Assembly: GCA_023091735.1 (NCBI GenBank)
Contig: JALKBU010000835.1
Coordinates: 1 to 23,019 of the forward strand
DNA length: 23,019 nt
From: Trichomonas tenax
Taxonomy: Eukaryota > Parabasalia > Trichomonadida > Trichomonadidae
Direction of reading: 5' to 3'
Position 1 is the first letter of the stretch. The number at the start of each line of letters is the position of its first letter. Shown here piece after piece: positions 8,347 to 17,498 of the stretch. A program made the translations under genes and the position numbers. The notes under the pieces were generated by a model. That model searched no databases and was not told the origin of the DNA. It saw only the letters and a program-made list of their open reading frames with translations.

Positions 8347-9543
8347 ATGATTGAGTATCTTATTTCGAATGGATTTAACATTGAAGAATCATCTCCTGAT
8401 ACACCATCACCTCTTAACACTGCGATTATTGAGAATAAGTTTGATATCGTGAAATTACTTCTTGAAAAGGGTGCAGATCCAACAGAATGCGGAGATCAGA
8501 CTCCTGTCTCTTACGCTGTCAAAGCAGACAACGCAGAGATCTTAGAACTGTTATTAAAGTCTGATGCGCCTCCATCTCCAATGAGATGCCAGGTTTCACC
8601 TTTGATAATGGCTATAAGATCGAATCAGATTGAGATTGTTAAGAATTTACTTAAATTCGGTGTTGATCCAAATAATTCGCAAAAGTCGAAATCTGGAAAG
8701 AAAATATTCGCTGTCTCTGTTGCTTTAAGCCACCAATGGTATAATTGCTTCTTGTTGCTCATAATGTGCGGCGCTAAATCGGACAAAATCAAAGGAAAAA
8801 ATATTCCAAGAAGTATTATTCGTGCTTCGCGTCAATATAACTTACCACCGATCAAGAAAGGAAAACATCCATACGCTCGACAGATTGGTGCACTCTATGA
8901 GAACGTTTCTGACTTTTCAGATGAAATTCAACAAATTAAATTGAAAATAACAAGAAACTCCGAATTCTCCGATCTCAACTTCAAAGAAAACCTCGAATTC
9001 ATTAACGGCATCTATAAGAAAGCTATGACACTCGTTGAACAAATTATAATTTTGAATAACAAACTCAAAGGTCAACGTTCTCCAGTAATTGCTGAGCAAA
9101 TCGAAATCTATGATACATGCTTAGGCGTAAATCAAATAAATACATTGGATATATCAGAATATTTCGACTTCGAAACACTGAAAACACTCAAAAATAGTCG
9201 AAGCAAACTTTATGAACTCGGAGTCTCTATTTCACGTCTAAACAGCGTAATTTCGTATGCCTATGATGTATTCGAGACATTGAAGACATACACTGATGAG
9301 TTTCATCAATTGATTCAAAAAACAATCGATGTCACTGAAGAGAAACTGACAAAGACAATCAATGATCAAAATCTTCTTTTGCGCGCTGGGCTTTCATCCA
9401 CGCAGTGCCAGATACTGCTAGAGTCACTTCCTTATAGAATCAAAGTCCTCCAAAGGCAGAAAGAACCGGTTGCGCAAAGTCATCAAAGACTTTCGAAGAT
9501 GAACATTGATATGTCTAAAGCGACGAGACAATGCTACAAATAA
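8347..9543 (+). CDS. Ankyrin-repeat protein with C-terminal coiled-coil-like region
   Basis: From the first in-frame ATG the product is 398 residues, but the open frame starts at 8122 and the true N-terminus is probably longer. Ankyrin repeats are visible at about residues 1-135: TPSPLNTAIIENKFDIVKLL, then ADNAEILELLL, then SPLIMAIRSNQIEIVKNLL. Each has the helix-turn-helix spacing of the family, and an earlier repeat (GQIESVDILLKNGAK) lies before the ATG. After about residue 180 the protein is helical and Lys/Glu-rich with no repeat, probably coiled coil, and its function is unknown. Ankyrin proteins are a very large family in trichomonads and act as protein-binding scaffolds; no partner can be named. 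Confidence 0.75.
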   Translation: MIEYLISNGFNIEESSPDTPSPLNTAIIENKFDIVKLLLEKGADPTECGDQTPVSYAVKADNAEILELLLKSDAPPSPMRCQVSPLIMAIRSNQIEIVKNLLKFGVDPNNSQKSKSGKKIFAVSVALSHQWYNCFLLLIMCGAKSDKIKGKNIPRSIIRASRQYNLPPIKKGKHPYARQIGALYENVSDFSDEIQQIKLKITRNSEFSDLNFKENLEFINGIYKKAMTLVEQIIILNNKLKGQRSPVIAEQIEIYDTCLGVNQINTLDISEYFDFETLKTLKNSRSKLYELGVSISRLNSVISYAYDVFETLKTYTDEFHQLIQKTIDVTEEKLTKTINDQNLLLRAGLSSTQCQILLESLPYRIKVLQRQKEPVAQSHQRLSKMNIDMSKATRQCYK

Positions 9544-10186
9544 CTTTCGCAACGACTTATGCGAGTGAAATAGATATATTGTTATATAAAAATGTTATTA
9601 ATTTATTTCATATCAAAATTGCCAATTCAAAATTCGTTCTTCTGAGAGATAACATCAATATGAATGGATGCAATAGTCTGATATTTGTAGTTTAATGTTC
9701 AATGAAGTAAATTATTTTGATATCAAAATTGACTTCCAAAGATTTCTTTATACATTCACCTTTCAGCTTTTCTAATGTATAGTATGATGTTTTATCAAAC
9801 AATATTTTATTGAAATTTCAAATATAGTCTAATATCTACAAATCAGAATTCCAATAGCATTAAAACTCAATAGTATATTTATCTTCAAAACATAATGGTT
9901 TCAAAGCAAAATTTTAATCTTTTGAAATTTTATATATTATCTGAAATCCAATATAATCGATGCCAATAACATTTTCATCAATGTTTGTGTTTGAATTCAA
10001 TAGTTAATAGTCTCAAATCAAAATAAAAAAATTTTGGATTCTTAAATATTGCATAAAATCCAAAAATTTAACGACAATTAGCAATGAAATATTTAATGAA
10101 GACTAAATATAGAATATCAATTTGCAATGAAATGGAGGCTCCCCCCAATATCTTTTGAAGGACGGTTTTGGTCGACCCTTTTTTTC
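9544..10186. other. AT-rich intergenic stretch before L32e
   Basis: No gene is seen. A hairpin-like pair, AAATTTTGGATT (about 10029-10040) and AATCCAAAAATTT (about 10057-10069), is the only clear structure. The last 60 nt change in composition to GGAGGCTCCCCCC and GGTCGACCCTTTTTTTC directly before the L32e ATG, as expected for its promoter. In T. vaginalis a CCTTT-type core element near the start site has been described for some genes; the match here is by eye. Confidence 0.45.
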
Positions 10187-10588
10187 ATGCCTTCACCAGC
10201 TGAACACAAGCCAATCGTTCACAAGAAGACAACAAGGTTCCACCGCTCACAGTCCGATCTCTGGGCACGCGTCCCATCCGCTTGGCGCCGCCCACGTGGC
10301 CTCGATTCCAGATTCCGCAGGAAGTACCGCGGTGCCCCAATCCACCCAAGCATCGGTTTCGGCTCTGACAAGACAACACGTTACATGCTTCCATCTGGTT
10401 TCATCCCAGTCATCGTTCGCTCTATCAAGGATCTTGATATGCTCCTTACAAAGAATACAACACACGGTGCTATCATCTCCCACCAGGTCGGACTTAAGCT
10501 TCAGCAGGAGATCATCAAGAAGGCTCAGGAGCTCGATATCGCTATTCTTAACCCAGCCCGCAAGGTCAAGAATGTCGAGCAGCAATAA
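10187..10588 (+). CDS. RPL32: Ribosomal protein L32e (eL32)
   Basis: The 133-residue protein is a component of the large cytosolic ribosomal subunit. The family signature is plain: KTTRFHRSQSDLWARV, WRRPRGLDSRFRRKYRG, IGFGSDKTTRYMLPSGF, and a C-terminal helix with KKAQELDIAILNP. Length is normal for eL32. The frame extends 20 codons upstream to ATG 10127, but those residues are unlike the family. MPSPAEHKP aligns with the usual N-terminus, so ATG 10187 is chosen. It is preceded directly by CCCTTTTTTTC, so the leader must be very short. Codon use is richer in C/G-ending codons (ATC, AAG, GTC) than the neighbours, typical of a highly expressed gene. It converges with VPS18, 248 bp apart. Confidence 0.96.
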   Translation: MPSPAEHKPIVHKKTTRFHRSQSDLWARVPSAWRRPRGLDSRFRRKYRGAPIHPSIGFGSDKTTRYMLPSGFIPVIVRSIKDLDMLLTKNTTHGAIISHQVGLKLQQEIIKKAQELDIAILNPARKVKNVEQQ

Positions 10589-10836
10589 ATAATTTCTAAT
10601 TTATTATTCAAATACGAAATCTACGAAAATCAAAATTCATTTACAAAAAAAAAATTATTAACTCAAACTACAAAAATCATACAATAGTTTACTGGTATTT
10701 TTGAATATATAGATTGGGTAATTAACAATTTGATTTTTTGAAAAATATAAAATTATAAAATTTGAGTTATTAGTTGAGATTTTTTGGTTTGTATAAAAAT
10801 AGTCATAAGTTTAATTTATAAAAACAAAAATTATTC

Positions 10837-13311
10837 TCATTTGGTGAATGCCGATTTGAGTTTCATGAAGTCGGTGAATCCCGATGGTAAAGAAAGTCCG
10901 GCCGGCTTCTTAACTTCTTCATCTCTGAAGATAGGCCATTCACTGTCATCATCTTTGATAGGTGCATCAACTGTTGACGGTGCTGGGAATGCGCAGAAAG
11001 CGCAGCACGATGAGCAATCAAAATCATCAACAACGCCAAGATCAGAAGTGTATTTCTTCAAGCATTCGATATGGAATGTGTGACCGCATTTAAACATAAC
11101 ACATTTGCTTTTGAATAAAGACTGTTGACAGATATTGCATGGACACGAAGCAGCGAGAACAGACTTTGATTTGGAATCAATTGATTTTTGAAGCAATCTG
11201 TGGGCTTCTTCGATGCCATTCTTGGCCGATGTCCTGCTTTCTTTGTCTGATGCGATCTTCTTGTCCATCTCATTGAGGTATTCATCAGTTTGCTTCACGA
11301 GTAATTTAAGCTTTGTATCATCAGGAATGTAAGAAAGCAAAGCGTGCAAACCGATATCTTTCGTGTTATCTTGAAGAATGCTTAATGCTTGTTTCTGGCT
11401 TTCATCCTTTGGAAGTGAGTCTAGCAATGCACTGGCCATCTTCCTTCTCTTCTCTTTATCCTTTGTGTTGAGGACAGAGTTCAATGTTAAGTTAGGAGAG
11501 ATTATGGCGGCGCCTCTAACATCACCTCTTGCGAACATCGCTTCAGCTGCTAAATCGAATTGTTCAACTTGAAGCCAATAACGAACAGCAAAATTATAGC
11601 ATTCAATCTTTGATGGATCTTTAAGAATCTCAATGAACTTCTTTGATATCTGCATGCGAATTTCCTGTTTAGCTTTTGTCAAAAGGATTGCGAAGATCTT
11701 AATTTGCCACTCTTGTTGCAATGTGTTTCTATCGATGAATTGAGAAAGATATTGTACAGCACAGTCACTAACAAGAACAGGAATTAACTCCGGAATGTCA
11801 AGAAGCTTACGAGAGAACATAACACGGCAAACATCAGCCATTCTTTTGTCTGCAATTCTTAATGCGCAATTTGGAAAATCATCACGTGGAACGTTTTCAA
11901 GGTGTTTAACTGCTTCATCGAGTTCTCCTTTATCTAAAGCAGCATCGAACATCACTGTCATCTTACTGACATCGTGGATATTAACTTCAATGCCATAAGC
12001 GGAAACTCTGGACTCAATATTCGTTGCACTGAGGAATCTTTGATCGATCATGTTTTGCGCCCATTCTTCGAATCTCTTGCATTCTTCTTCTGTATTGTGT
12101 TCGCAGAGATACTGTATGTAAAGGAAAAGAGCCTGATGTGATAGCAATAGCTTCAATCTTTGGCTCGTATTCCGTGTTTCTATGTATTTAGTGAGCAAAC
12201 TGATTCTCTTCATATCTGATTTTGCAATATCGAGTAACATCACTGGAGTGAAGTTCTCTGATGTTAAATATGACTCATTTTGTGTGGCATTGAACATCCA
12301 GACGAAGAATCCTTGAATTCCACTGTATTTCTCGTTGAATTTGTAAACTTTGAAATTCTTGTTATTAATCGTGAATAAACTATATGTAACTGGATCAATG
12401 AAGAATATACTGTCTTGGTCGATTTCGAATGATGTGATCTTTGAGACTGGATCTTGTGTTTTTCTGTGAATTGAAATTTGATTTTCTGTTTGAATTAAAA
12501 CGTAATCTCTTATGTTCAAGATTTGCAACGGCTCTGAGTCAGACATGATCAAATCTTGAACAGTTTTAATCAATTGTTTTCCAAAAAGATTTTTATTTAC
12601 ACTTAAATCGATGTAGAAATACAATGTAGTGTATTTGCCCTGTCTCAAAGTAACAGCTGCGAAGTAATCTATGTTTGTTTGGCGTAATTCTGGTGTTAAT
12701 AAGGCATTAATATCAATTTTAACTGTCGAATCGATTGTGAACTTAGCTATTTGCGGAGAATAGATTAAATAGTATGGATAATAAGTGTAGATTGAATTTG
12801 CGACTCTAAGTCTTGAAATCAACGCTAAAACGTATCTATCTCCAGCAATGTGAGAAATATGGAAAGATTTGATATCCCTTGAAATATTTTCGCTAAAATG
12901 GAGAATATCAGGGTTATTTCGAGATTCTAATGAAATATAGTAAATAAGTCCGGAAGAATTTGCTAAAAATATAAACGGAGAAGGAGAATTGCTCGGAGAA
13001 ACCCAGCTTATCGCTGTAATCATTAAATCAGATGAAATTTTAATTGCTGTGAGTGATGTTGAATCTAAAACAAAAACTCCTTCTTTTGAAATCGCGCAGC
13101 AGTATCTTCCAGTGATGTCAATATCGATTTTTGTGCAGTTGGCAACTTCTGAGAATAAATGCGATTGAATATTTTGCGAATTTTCGAAAAATATAAGAAC
13201 TGGATGTCCTACGGCCGATATACCCCAGAATACATTGTTCCTAACGAAAAAGTTGAGCTTTGTGTTGATTGCGTACTCAGCTTGAAATTCGCTGGAAAGA
13301 ATCAGTGACAT
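10837..13311 (-). CDS. VPS18: VPS18, HOPS/CORVET tethering-complex subunit
   Basis: The 824-residue product matches the Pep3/Vps18 plan. An N-terminal beta-propeller-like region (about residues 1-330) is followed by a long alpha-solenoid of clathrin-heavy-chain-type helices (about 380-690) and a C-terminal RING (from residue 725). The RING has CNIC, then FKCGHTFHIECL, then CSSC/CAFC, and its CGHxFHxxCL core is the Vps18 form rather than that of Vps11. Vps18 is a core subunit of the class C tethering complexes on endosomes and the vacuole/lysosome, where it promotes SNARE-driven fusion. The start ATG is followed by MSLILSSEF and preceded by TTTTTTCA. A Vps11 assignment is the main alternative and less likely. 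Confidence 0.85.
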   Translation of the reverse strand: MSLILSSEFQAEYAINTKLNFFVRNNVFWGISAVGHPVLIFFENSQNIQSHLFSEVANCTKIDIDITGRYCCAISKEGVFVLDSTSLTAIKISSDLMITAISWVSPSNSPSPFIFLANSSGLIYYISLESRNNPDILHFSENISRDIKSFHISHIAGDRYVLALISRLRVANSIYTYYPYYLIYSPQIAKFTIDSTVKIDINALLTPELRQTNIDYFAAVTLRQGKYTTLYFYIDLSVNKNLFGKQLIKTVQDLIMSDSEPLQILNIRDYVLIQTENQISIHRKTQDPVSKITSFEIDQDSIFFIDPVTYSLFTINNKNFKVYKFNEKYSGIQGFFVWMFNATQNESYLTSENFTPVMLLDIAKSDMKRISLLTKYIETRNTSQRLKLLLSHQALFLYIQYLCEHNTEEECKRFEEWAQNMIDQRFLSATNIESRVSAYGIEVNIHDVSKMTVMFDAALDKGELDEAVKHLENVPRDDFPNCALRIADKRMADVCRVMFSRKLLDIPELIPVLVSDCAVQYLSQFIDRNTLQQEWQIKIFAILLTKAKQEIRMQISKKFIEILKDPSKIECYNFAVRYWLQVEQFDLAAEAMFARGDVRGAAIISPNLTLNSVLNTKDKEKRRKMASALLDSLPKDESQKQALSILQDNTKDIGLHALLSYIPDDTKLKLLVKQTDEYLNEMDKKIASDKESRTSAKNGIEEAHRLLQKSIDSKSKSVLAASCPCNICQQSLFKSKCVMFKCGHTFHIECLKKYTSDLGVVDDFDCSSCCAFCAFPAPSTVDAPIKDDDSEWPIFRDEEVKKPAGLSLPSGFTDFMKLKSAFTK

Positions 13312-13790
13312 TGAAAAAATTTATATTTTATTTTTCTTTCATTTTGTTATAAATAAAATTTTCATTATCTACATAATCCAAAAATCATATTTTTATTCAT
13401 AAATTAAAATATGACAAATAAATATTACTTACATGGCGTATTTGATATTTTCTGACATTATATTATATTTTCAATTGTTTACATGTCATTTATCAATAAC
13501 AACAATGAAAAGCTCCTTTTATTTTCATAATATAATCTATACATAAAACATAATCTAATCCACAATTTGAAACTCAGAAATATCCAGTTTTTGCAATCAA
13601 TTTTATATAATTCAATCAAAAAGAAGACTTTTATGGTCAAATTTGCCATACATTGTTTTTTTTTTTTGTAATTTTTCATTAAAGATCGAATGGAAAAAGC
13701 TTATTTAGTGTATAAAAGCTAAATATGCAAAAATATCCATATTTTCATTTTTGACTTGTAAATAAAAATTATAAGGCAATATTTTGGACA
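13312..13790. promoter_or_regulatory. VPS18 upstream region with ACATG motifs
   Basis: Upstream of VPS18 (which reads leftward) are TATGACAAATAAA (about 13411-13423), TTACATGGCG (about 13430-13439) and TTTACATGTCA (13478-13488), copies of the recurrent intergenic motif. No gene is visible in 13500-13790; the minus-strand open frame there is A/T-rich noise. Confidence 0.4.
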
Positions 13791-13892
13791 ATGGACAAAC
13801 GTGACAATTTCGAGCGTTACAAAATGTATCATCAAAATCTTGATATTCTAATCCTAAAAGTGTATGGTATAATAAAGAGTTATGAAAAGTGA
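13791..13892 (+). CDS. Possible 33-residue small protein
   Basis: ATG 13791 to TGA 13890-13892 encodes a polar peptide beginning MDKRDNFERYKMYHQNL. It looks more protein-like than its AT-rich surroundings. Its 3' end lies inside the left arm of the inverted repeat 13866-14162. It has no neighbour in the same frame and no recognisable family, so it may be chance or a gene fragment. Confidence 0.2.
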   Translation: MDKRDNFERYKMYHQNLDILILKVYGIIKSYEK

Positions 13893-14162
13893 CTCATTTA
13901 CGTGGCAGTTCGAAATGCGTTTTGACATGTAAAGTCTGTCATTATAACAAAGGGTGTTCGATTAAGCTTGATGGACTCCCTAGCAAGCTTGAAACGAACT
14001 CTAGCAAGCTTAATAGACTCTCTAATAAGATTTGCGGATGCTATAACAAGCTTAATTGAACTTTATAAATACACATTCTAATTAGTTAATTAATTTTACA
14101 TGTCAAAATGAAATACATTTGCCATGTAAACACGTCACTTTTCGCGACTCTTTATTATACCC
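13866..14162. repeat. 297-bp inverted repeat with promoter-like arms
   Basis: The outer 28 nt of the arms (13866-13893 and 14134-14162) pair at 25 of 28 positions in reverse complement: GGTATAATAAAGAG ... AAAAGTGAC against GTCACTTTT ... CTCTTTATTATACC. Similarity continues inward through TTTACGTGGCA (13898-13908) / TTTGCCATGTAAA (14118-14130) and TGACATGTAAA (13923-13933) / TTTACATGTCA (14096-14106), about 70 bp per arm. Each arm reads outward as motif, then TCACTTTT, so it could be a bidirectional promoter. A small fold-back element is the alternative. Confidence 0.75.
13964..14068 (+). repeat. Five tandem 21-bp repeats
   Basis: Five consecutive 21-nt units start at 13964, 13985, 14006, 14027 and 14048. 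Most begin AAGCTT (one AAGATT) and share CTCNCTA/CTCTA before the junction. They sit in the centre of the inverted repeat 13866-14162. Because 21 is a multiple of three, the units read as 7-residue repeats. One frame, ATG 13971 to TAA 14081, gives a 36-residue peptide with heptads such as LASLKRT and LASLIDS, that is, an amphipathic helix. Whether it is translated is unknown. Confidence 0.75.
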
Positions 14163-14223
14163 AACAATCCTAAAAGTTCAGAGTTCATCTGACCAAAAAT
14201 TTTTTTTCTCTTCATTTTTTTCA

Positions 14224-14478
14224 ATGTTTGATTCAACAACACAGCAACTTAAAGAGTATGATGACACTAATCCAGAACTTTTCTCATTCCTCGTCAGCGC
14301 TAAGGGAATACTTTGCATCGCTTTGGCTGGTTTATTGGTATTTTTAGGTGCAATATTCTTCCTCAACTTTTTCGGGCAGACATCGACATGCTATTACGCT
14401 TCTGCCGTTTTGTTCTCTTTCTTCTTCATTCGTCACATCGTTGGTGAGAACAAATTGAAGAAAGTTAAGAAAGACTAA
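14224..14478 (+). CDS. Small two-pass membrane protein, 84 residues
   Basis: The protein has a short acidic N-terminus, a strongly hydrophobic segment at about residues 19-41 (AKGILCIALAGLLVFLGAIF), a second at about 46-66 (YYASAVLFSFFFIRHIV), and a Lys-rich tail NKLKKVKKD. The tail is suggestive of an ER-resident or cytosol-facing C-terminus (KKxx-like). Size and plan recall small ER proteins such as signal-peptidase or dolichol-phosphate-mannose accessory subunits, but the sequence does not let me name one. The start is supported by TCATTTTTTTCAATG: an initiator-like TCATT at 14212-14216, 10 nt before ATG 14224. The frame is open further upstream only through a TTG. Confidence 0.7.
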   Translation: MFDSTTQQLKEYDDTNPELFSFLVSAKGILCIALAGLLVFLGAIFFLNFFGQTSTCYYASAVLFSFFFIRHIVGENKLKKVKKD

Positions 14479-14878
14479 GATCTGTTGTATAGGTCTTGTA
14501 TTTCGTAAATAGTTTTTGATTAGCTTTAGTTTAATTTTACATTTCCTTTCGAAATTATATTTTATTGAAATTTATATCAAAAATATAGCTAATAATTTCA
14601 TTGCTAATTTACTCCACAACAGACAGACTTTATCCCATTTAAGGAAAAGCTACAAATAGACCAATAAGTTTTTTGATGAAAAGTATTTTTCGACACTATT
14701 AACTGAAACTTATGAAATAGCATATCCATAATATATATTTTTTCTCCCCAATCTCAACAGCCTTAAATGCGAAAAATATATTTTGAACTGTAATATATAA
14801 ACTCAAAACATAAATATAGATTCTTACTTCATAAGAGAAGAAGAATGTATTTGTATTTCACTAATATTTTAAATGATT
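14479..14878. other. Intergenic region between convergent small membrane-protein genes
   Basis: This 400-bp A/T-rich stretch separates the 3' ends of the 14224 gene and the minus-strand gene ending at 14879. TAAA-type polyadenylation-like signals are abundant and not diagnostic. No gene or repeat is seen. Confidence 0.5.
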
Positions 14879-15574
14879 TTAAACAGTAAATGAGCTTGGA
14901 AGAATTGTTTGTTTTTCTTTTGCTAAGAAATCGAGCTGCACGTCGAGGAACCTCGATCCCAAGCAGAATATTCCGTAGAAGAATAACTTTGCGTAATAAC
15001 TCAATAATGTGAAGAGTTGAAGAGCTCCTGCAAGCAAAGCAATAAAACCATTGGAGTCTCCAGAGAGTATCTCCAACAAAATACTTAATAAAGTTAAAGC
15101 TAAAATAATATGATTAAAATTCATAGAAACAGGAACCATCATTCCTGATATAACGGCATATATGTAGTCGCAGACGTACGAAAGAACCACTCCGCTTGCT
15201 GCAATCAAAACATGAAAAACTTCATTTAAATCTTCGTAAGCGAGGGGCTTAAATAACTGCATCATGATAATGGATGATGTGAACACAATACTGCACAATA
15301 AGAAGAATTTGACAAGCATTAAGTATTTCGTTTTTGTAGATTGCAAAACTCTTGAAGCGCTCTTTTGGAAAAATTTGAATGAAGTATAGAATACAACAGC
15401 TAAGAATGGAGTGTTGAATATAGATAAAACTAAGTAAATCGAAGAAAATGGAGATAAAGTGACTAATGTGTGAAGCGAAGGAATGCCCTTAAGACACATG
15501 ATGAAAAAGAGGACAGATATCGATCCACCGCCGAGACATATAGCAATCCAATAGCAAATCGGAACATAATCCAT
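14879..15574 (-). CDS. Polytopic membrane protein, 231 residues, function unknown
   Basis: Roughly six hydrophobic helices span residues 5-215 (for example CYWIAICLGGGSISVLFFIM, FSSIYLVLSIFNTPFLAVVF and HIILALTLLSILLEIL). The loops are short and a Lys-rich C-terminus lies on the cytosolic side. The EDLNEVFHVLIAASGVVLSY segment faintly recalls the Frag1/DRAM/Sfk1 family of six-TM proteins, but no signature is clear and I do not assign it. The frame opens at a GTG six codons upstream; ATG 15574 (MDYVPICYW) is the first ATG. It is preceded by a GC-richer leader region containing GGAGTAGTCCC on the coding strand. Confidence 0.65.
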   Translation of the reverse strand: MDYVPICYWIAICLGGGSISVLFFIMCLKGIPSLHTLVTLSPFSSIYLVLSIFNTPFLAVVFYTSFKFFQKSASRVLQSTKTKYLMLVKFFLLCSIVFTSSIIMMQLFKPLAYEDLNEVFHVLIAASGVVLSYVCDYIYAVISGMMVPVSMNFNHIILALTLLSILLEILSGDSNGFIALLAGALQLFTLLSYYAKLFFYGIFCLGSRFLDVQLDFLAKEKQTILPSSFTV

Positions 15575-16197
15575 TTCCGGAAAATATGACACCTTTTCGA
15601 ATTCGCCTTATTTTATAGGGACTACTCCGACCAAACTTCCCTTATCGTCATTATTTTCCCTTTGCAAAAACATAACACACACAATATGCACCAGAACTCC
15701 ACAGTTAGACTTCCAAAAGATGTGTGTTGTGGCGTTATGTTCCAATAATTTTGTTTGGCTTAAATATTGAGAATCTTGGATTTTTATTAGACTTTGATAT
15801 GATATTATAATTTTTCGTCTTTTAGTTATAATATCATACCGAATTTGTCTACGATATGTGTGAAAATCAGAGGCATCACAGCTTATGATCTATTTCCATC
15901 CTGAGTTCATCTTTTAAACGATTCCAATAGATTTCCATAGCTTCTGTTATTAATCAAGTATGCTATAGATTTGCTATCGATGTAGCTTGAAATTAAGCCA
16001 CAAATTCTAAATATATTTTGTTATAATCTTATATCTGAGGAATTGATGGGAAATAATTTGGATTATACATACACTAGCTGAATTATTATGATTTACCTTG
16101 AAAAAAAGTTGTATCTTTAAACATTTGAAATGCCAATTTTTCGCCAAAAGTGAAGTGGTGACAAAATTTACCCTTTTTCAAAAAATTTGTTATCCCT
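15575..16197. other. Upstream region with two hairpins
   Basis: No gene is seen. The part next to the 15574 start (about 15600-15750) is richer in G/C than usual. It holds a loose inverted pair, CATAACACACACA and TGTGTGTTGTGGCGTTATG. Further on, TATGATATTATAA (15798-15810) pairs perfectly with TTATAATATCATA (15826-15838) across a 15-nt loop. Neither is a recognisable RNA gene. Confidence 0.5.
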
Positions 16198-16201
16198 TTA
16201 A

Positions 16202-17381
16202 GAGTGCACCGAAAACGATATGACAACCTCTCAAAAAATTAACCTTATCAATTTTTGATGATTCTTGTAGGGTTTTGTTCAAGAAAAAACATCAAAATTT
16301 TGGAAAAAATTAAACATGACTCAAATCAACAGGCTTCATCAGTGCAATGAGGATCTGTGCATTTCTCCGTCAGAAAGCAACTTCTCAAGATTAATCGATC
16401 ATATAAGTTCATTTTCTCTTCGAAACATCCTTATTTAAAACATGTTTGTATTTCAAATTACTACACTTTATATAATTCGTTACAATATCATATCATCGTT
16501 TATCAATAGCCGAGATGCAATTTTGAATTCAACATTTGACAACATTTCCTCATAAAAAGCAACAACAGCACTTAATATCAGATCCTATGCAATCATAATT
16601 AAATGATTGTAATGTATATTTCTTGATAAAAAAACAAAATATAATATTGTTTCATTCAATATCCTAATTCATAATTACCATAAATTATCTATATTTTAGT
16701 AGATCAATGATTTCTGGTATGCATGATTTCAAAAATCAGAAAATATTGTTTTTAAAAATGTAATATGGTAAACTAGAGATTAGTGCGTTTGCACAATATT
16801 TAACTCTCACTAATTCTATGTTGCTTTGTATCATTTTACTCGAAAACAAGATGAAATACTGATGAAAAAAAATCAAGTTTTGGTATTTATATGGAATTTG
16901 AGAATATAATATAACTATTCTGTTGAAATAAGACTTAATTAGTTATTTTTTTTTCTATTTTAAATATATTTAAATTTTTCATATTTTGTATTATTCTAAC
17001 ATCATGTATTTTGTACATGAATATATCAAATTAAGATCACCGGCATTGTGATTATCTTATTCATGCTAGTTCTTGATAAGAATTTAATTTCGATTTTTTG
17101 AAAACTGACTAAAAAGTGCTAACACTAAGTTCATTAGCATCCAAAGAAGAAAGGAAAAACAAACAATTTAATAAAAGGCAAATATAATTTTTTTTCAAAA
17201 CTGAAAAATTATATTCTTAACATTTCAAGCAAAAAACAACACAGTCATATTGCTTATAATATAGCTAGATATTTTCCTATACTCAAAGTTTGATATCCTC
17301 TTTATTTTGAGCTAAAAATCAATAACGAAAAATTAACCTTAAAGAAAATTGAGAGGGTGTCATATCGTTTTCGGTGCACCC
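16202..17381. mobile_element. 1,180-bp non-autonomous element with terminal inverted repeats, flanked by TTAA
   Basis: The left end GAGTGCACCGAAAACGATA (from 16202), followed by TGACAACCTCTCAA, is mirrored by the right end, which reads inward GGGTGCACCGAAAACGATA then TGACACCCTCTCAA (from 17381). Only two mismatches occur over about 33 bp. TTAA lies immediately outside both ends (16198-16201 and 17382-17385), the target duplication expected of piggyBac-type transposition. There is no transposase. The only coding-like trace is a 28-codon minus-strand frame at 16326-16412 with Cys/His residues (CTDPHCTDEAC), perhaps a relic. Base composition inside is as AT-rich as the host. Confidence 0.75.
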
Positions 17382-17498
17382 TTAATAGCTATTATATCTT
17401 ATGAAGAATCCAAATATCCAAAAGTTTTTGCAAAAATCCCATTATTTTTCTGCGCCCTCCCTTCTTTAATAAACATTTTTATACAAAATATTATGATT

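Noticed and set aside
10127..10186. Upstream ATG extending L32e by 20 residues
   Set aside because: The added residues do not fit the eL32 family and include the CCCTTTTTTTC promoter-like tract.
15600..15750. Possible structural RNA in the GC-richer leader
   Set aside because: The pairing is interrupted and no box, promoter or terminator of a tRNA, snRNA, SRP RNA or 5S rRNA is recognisable.
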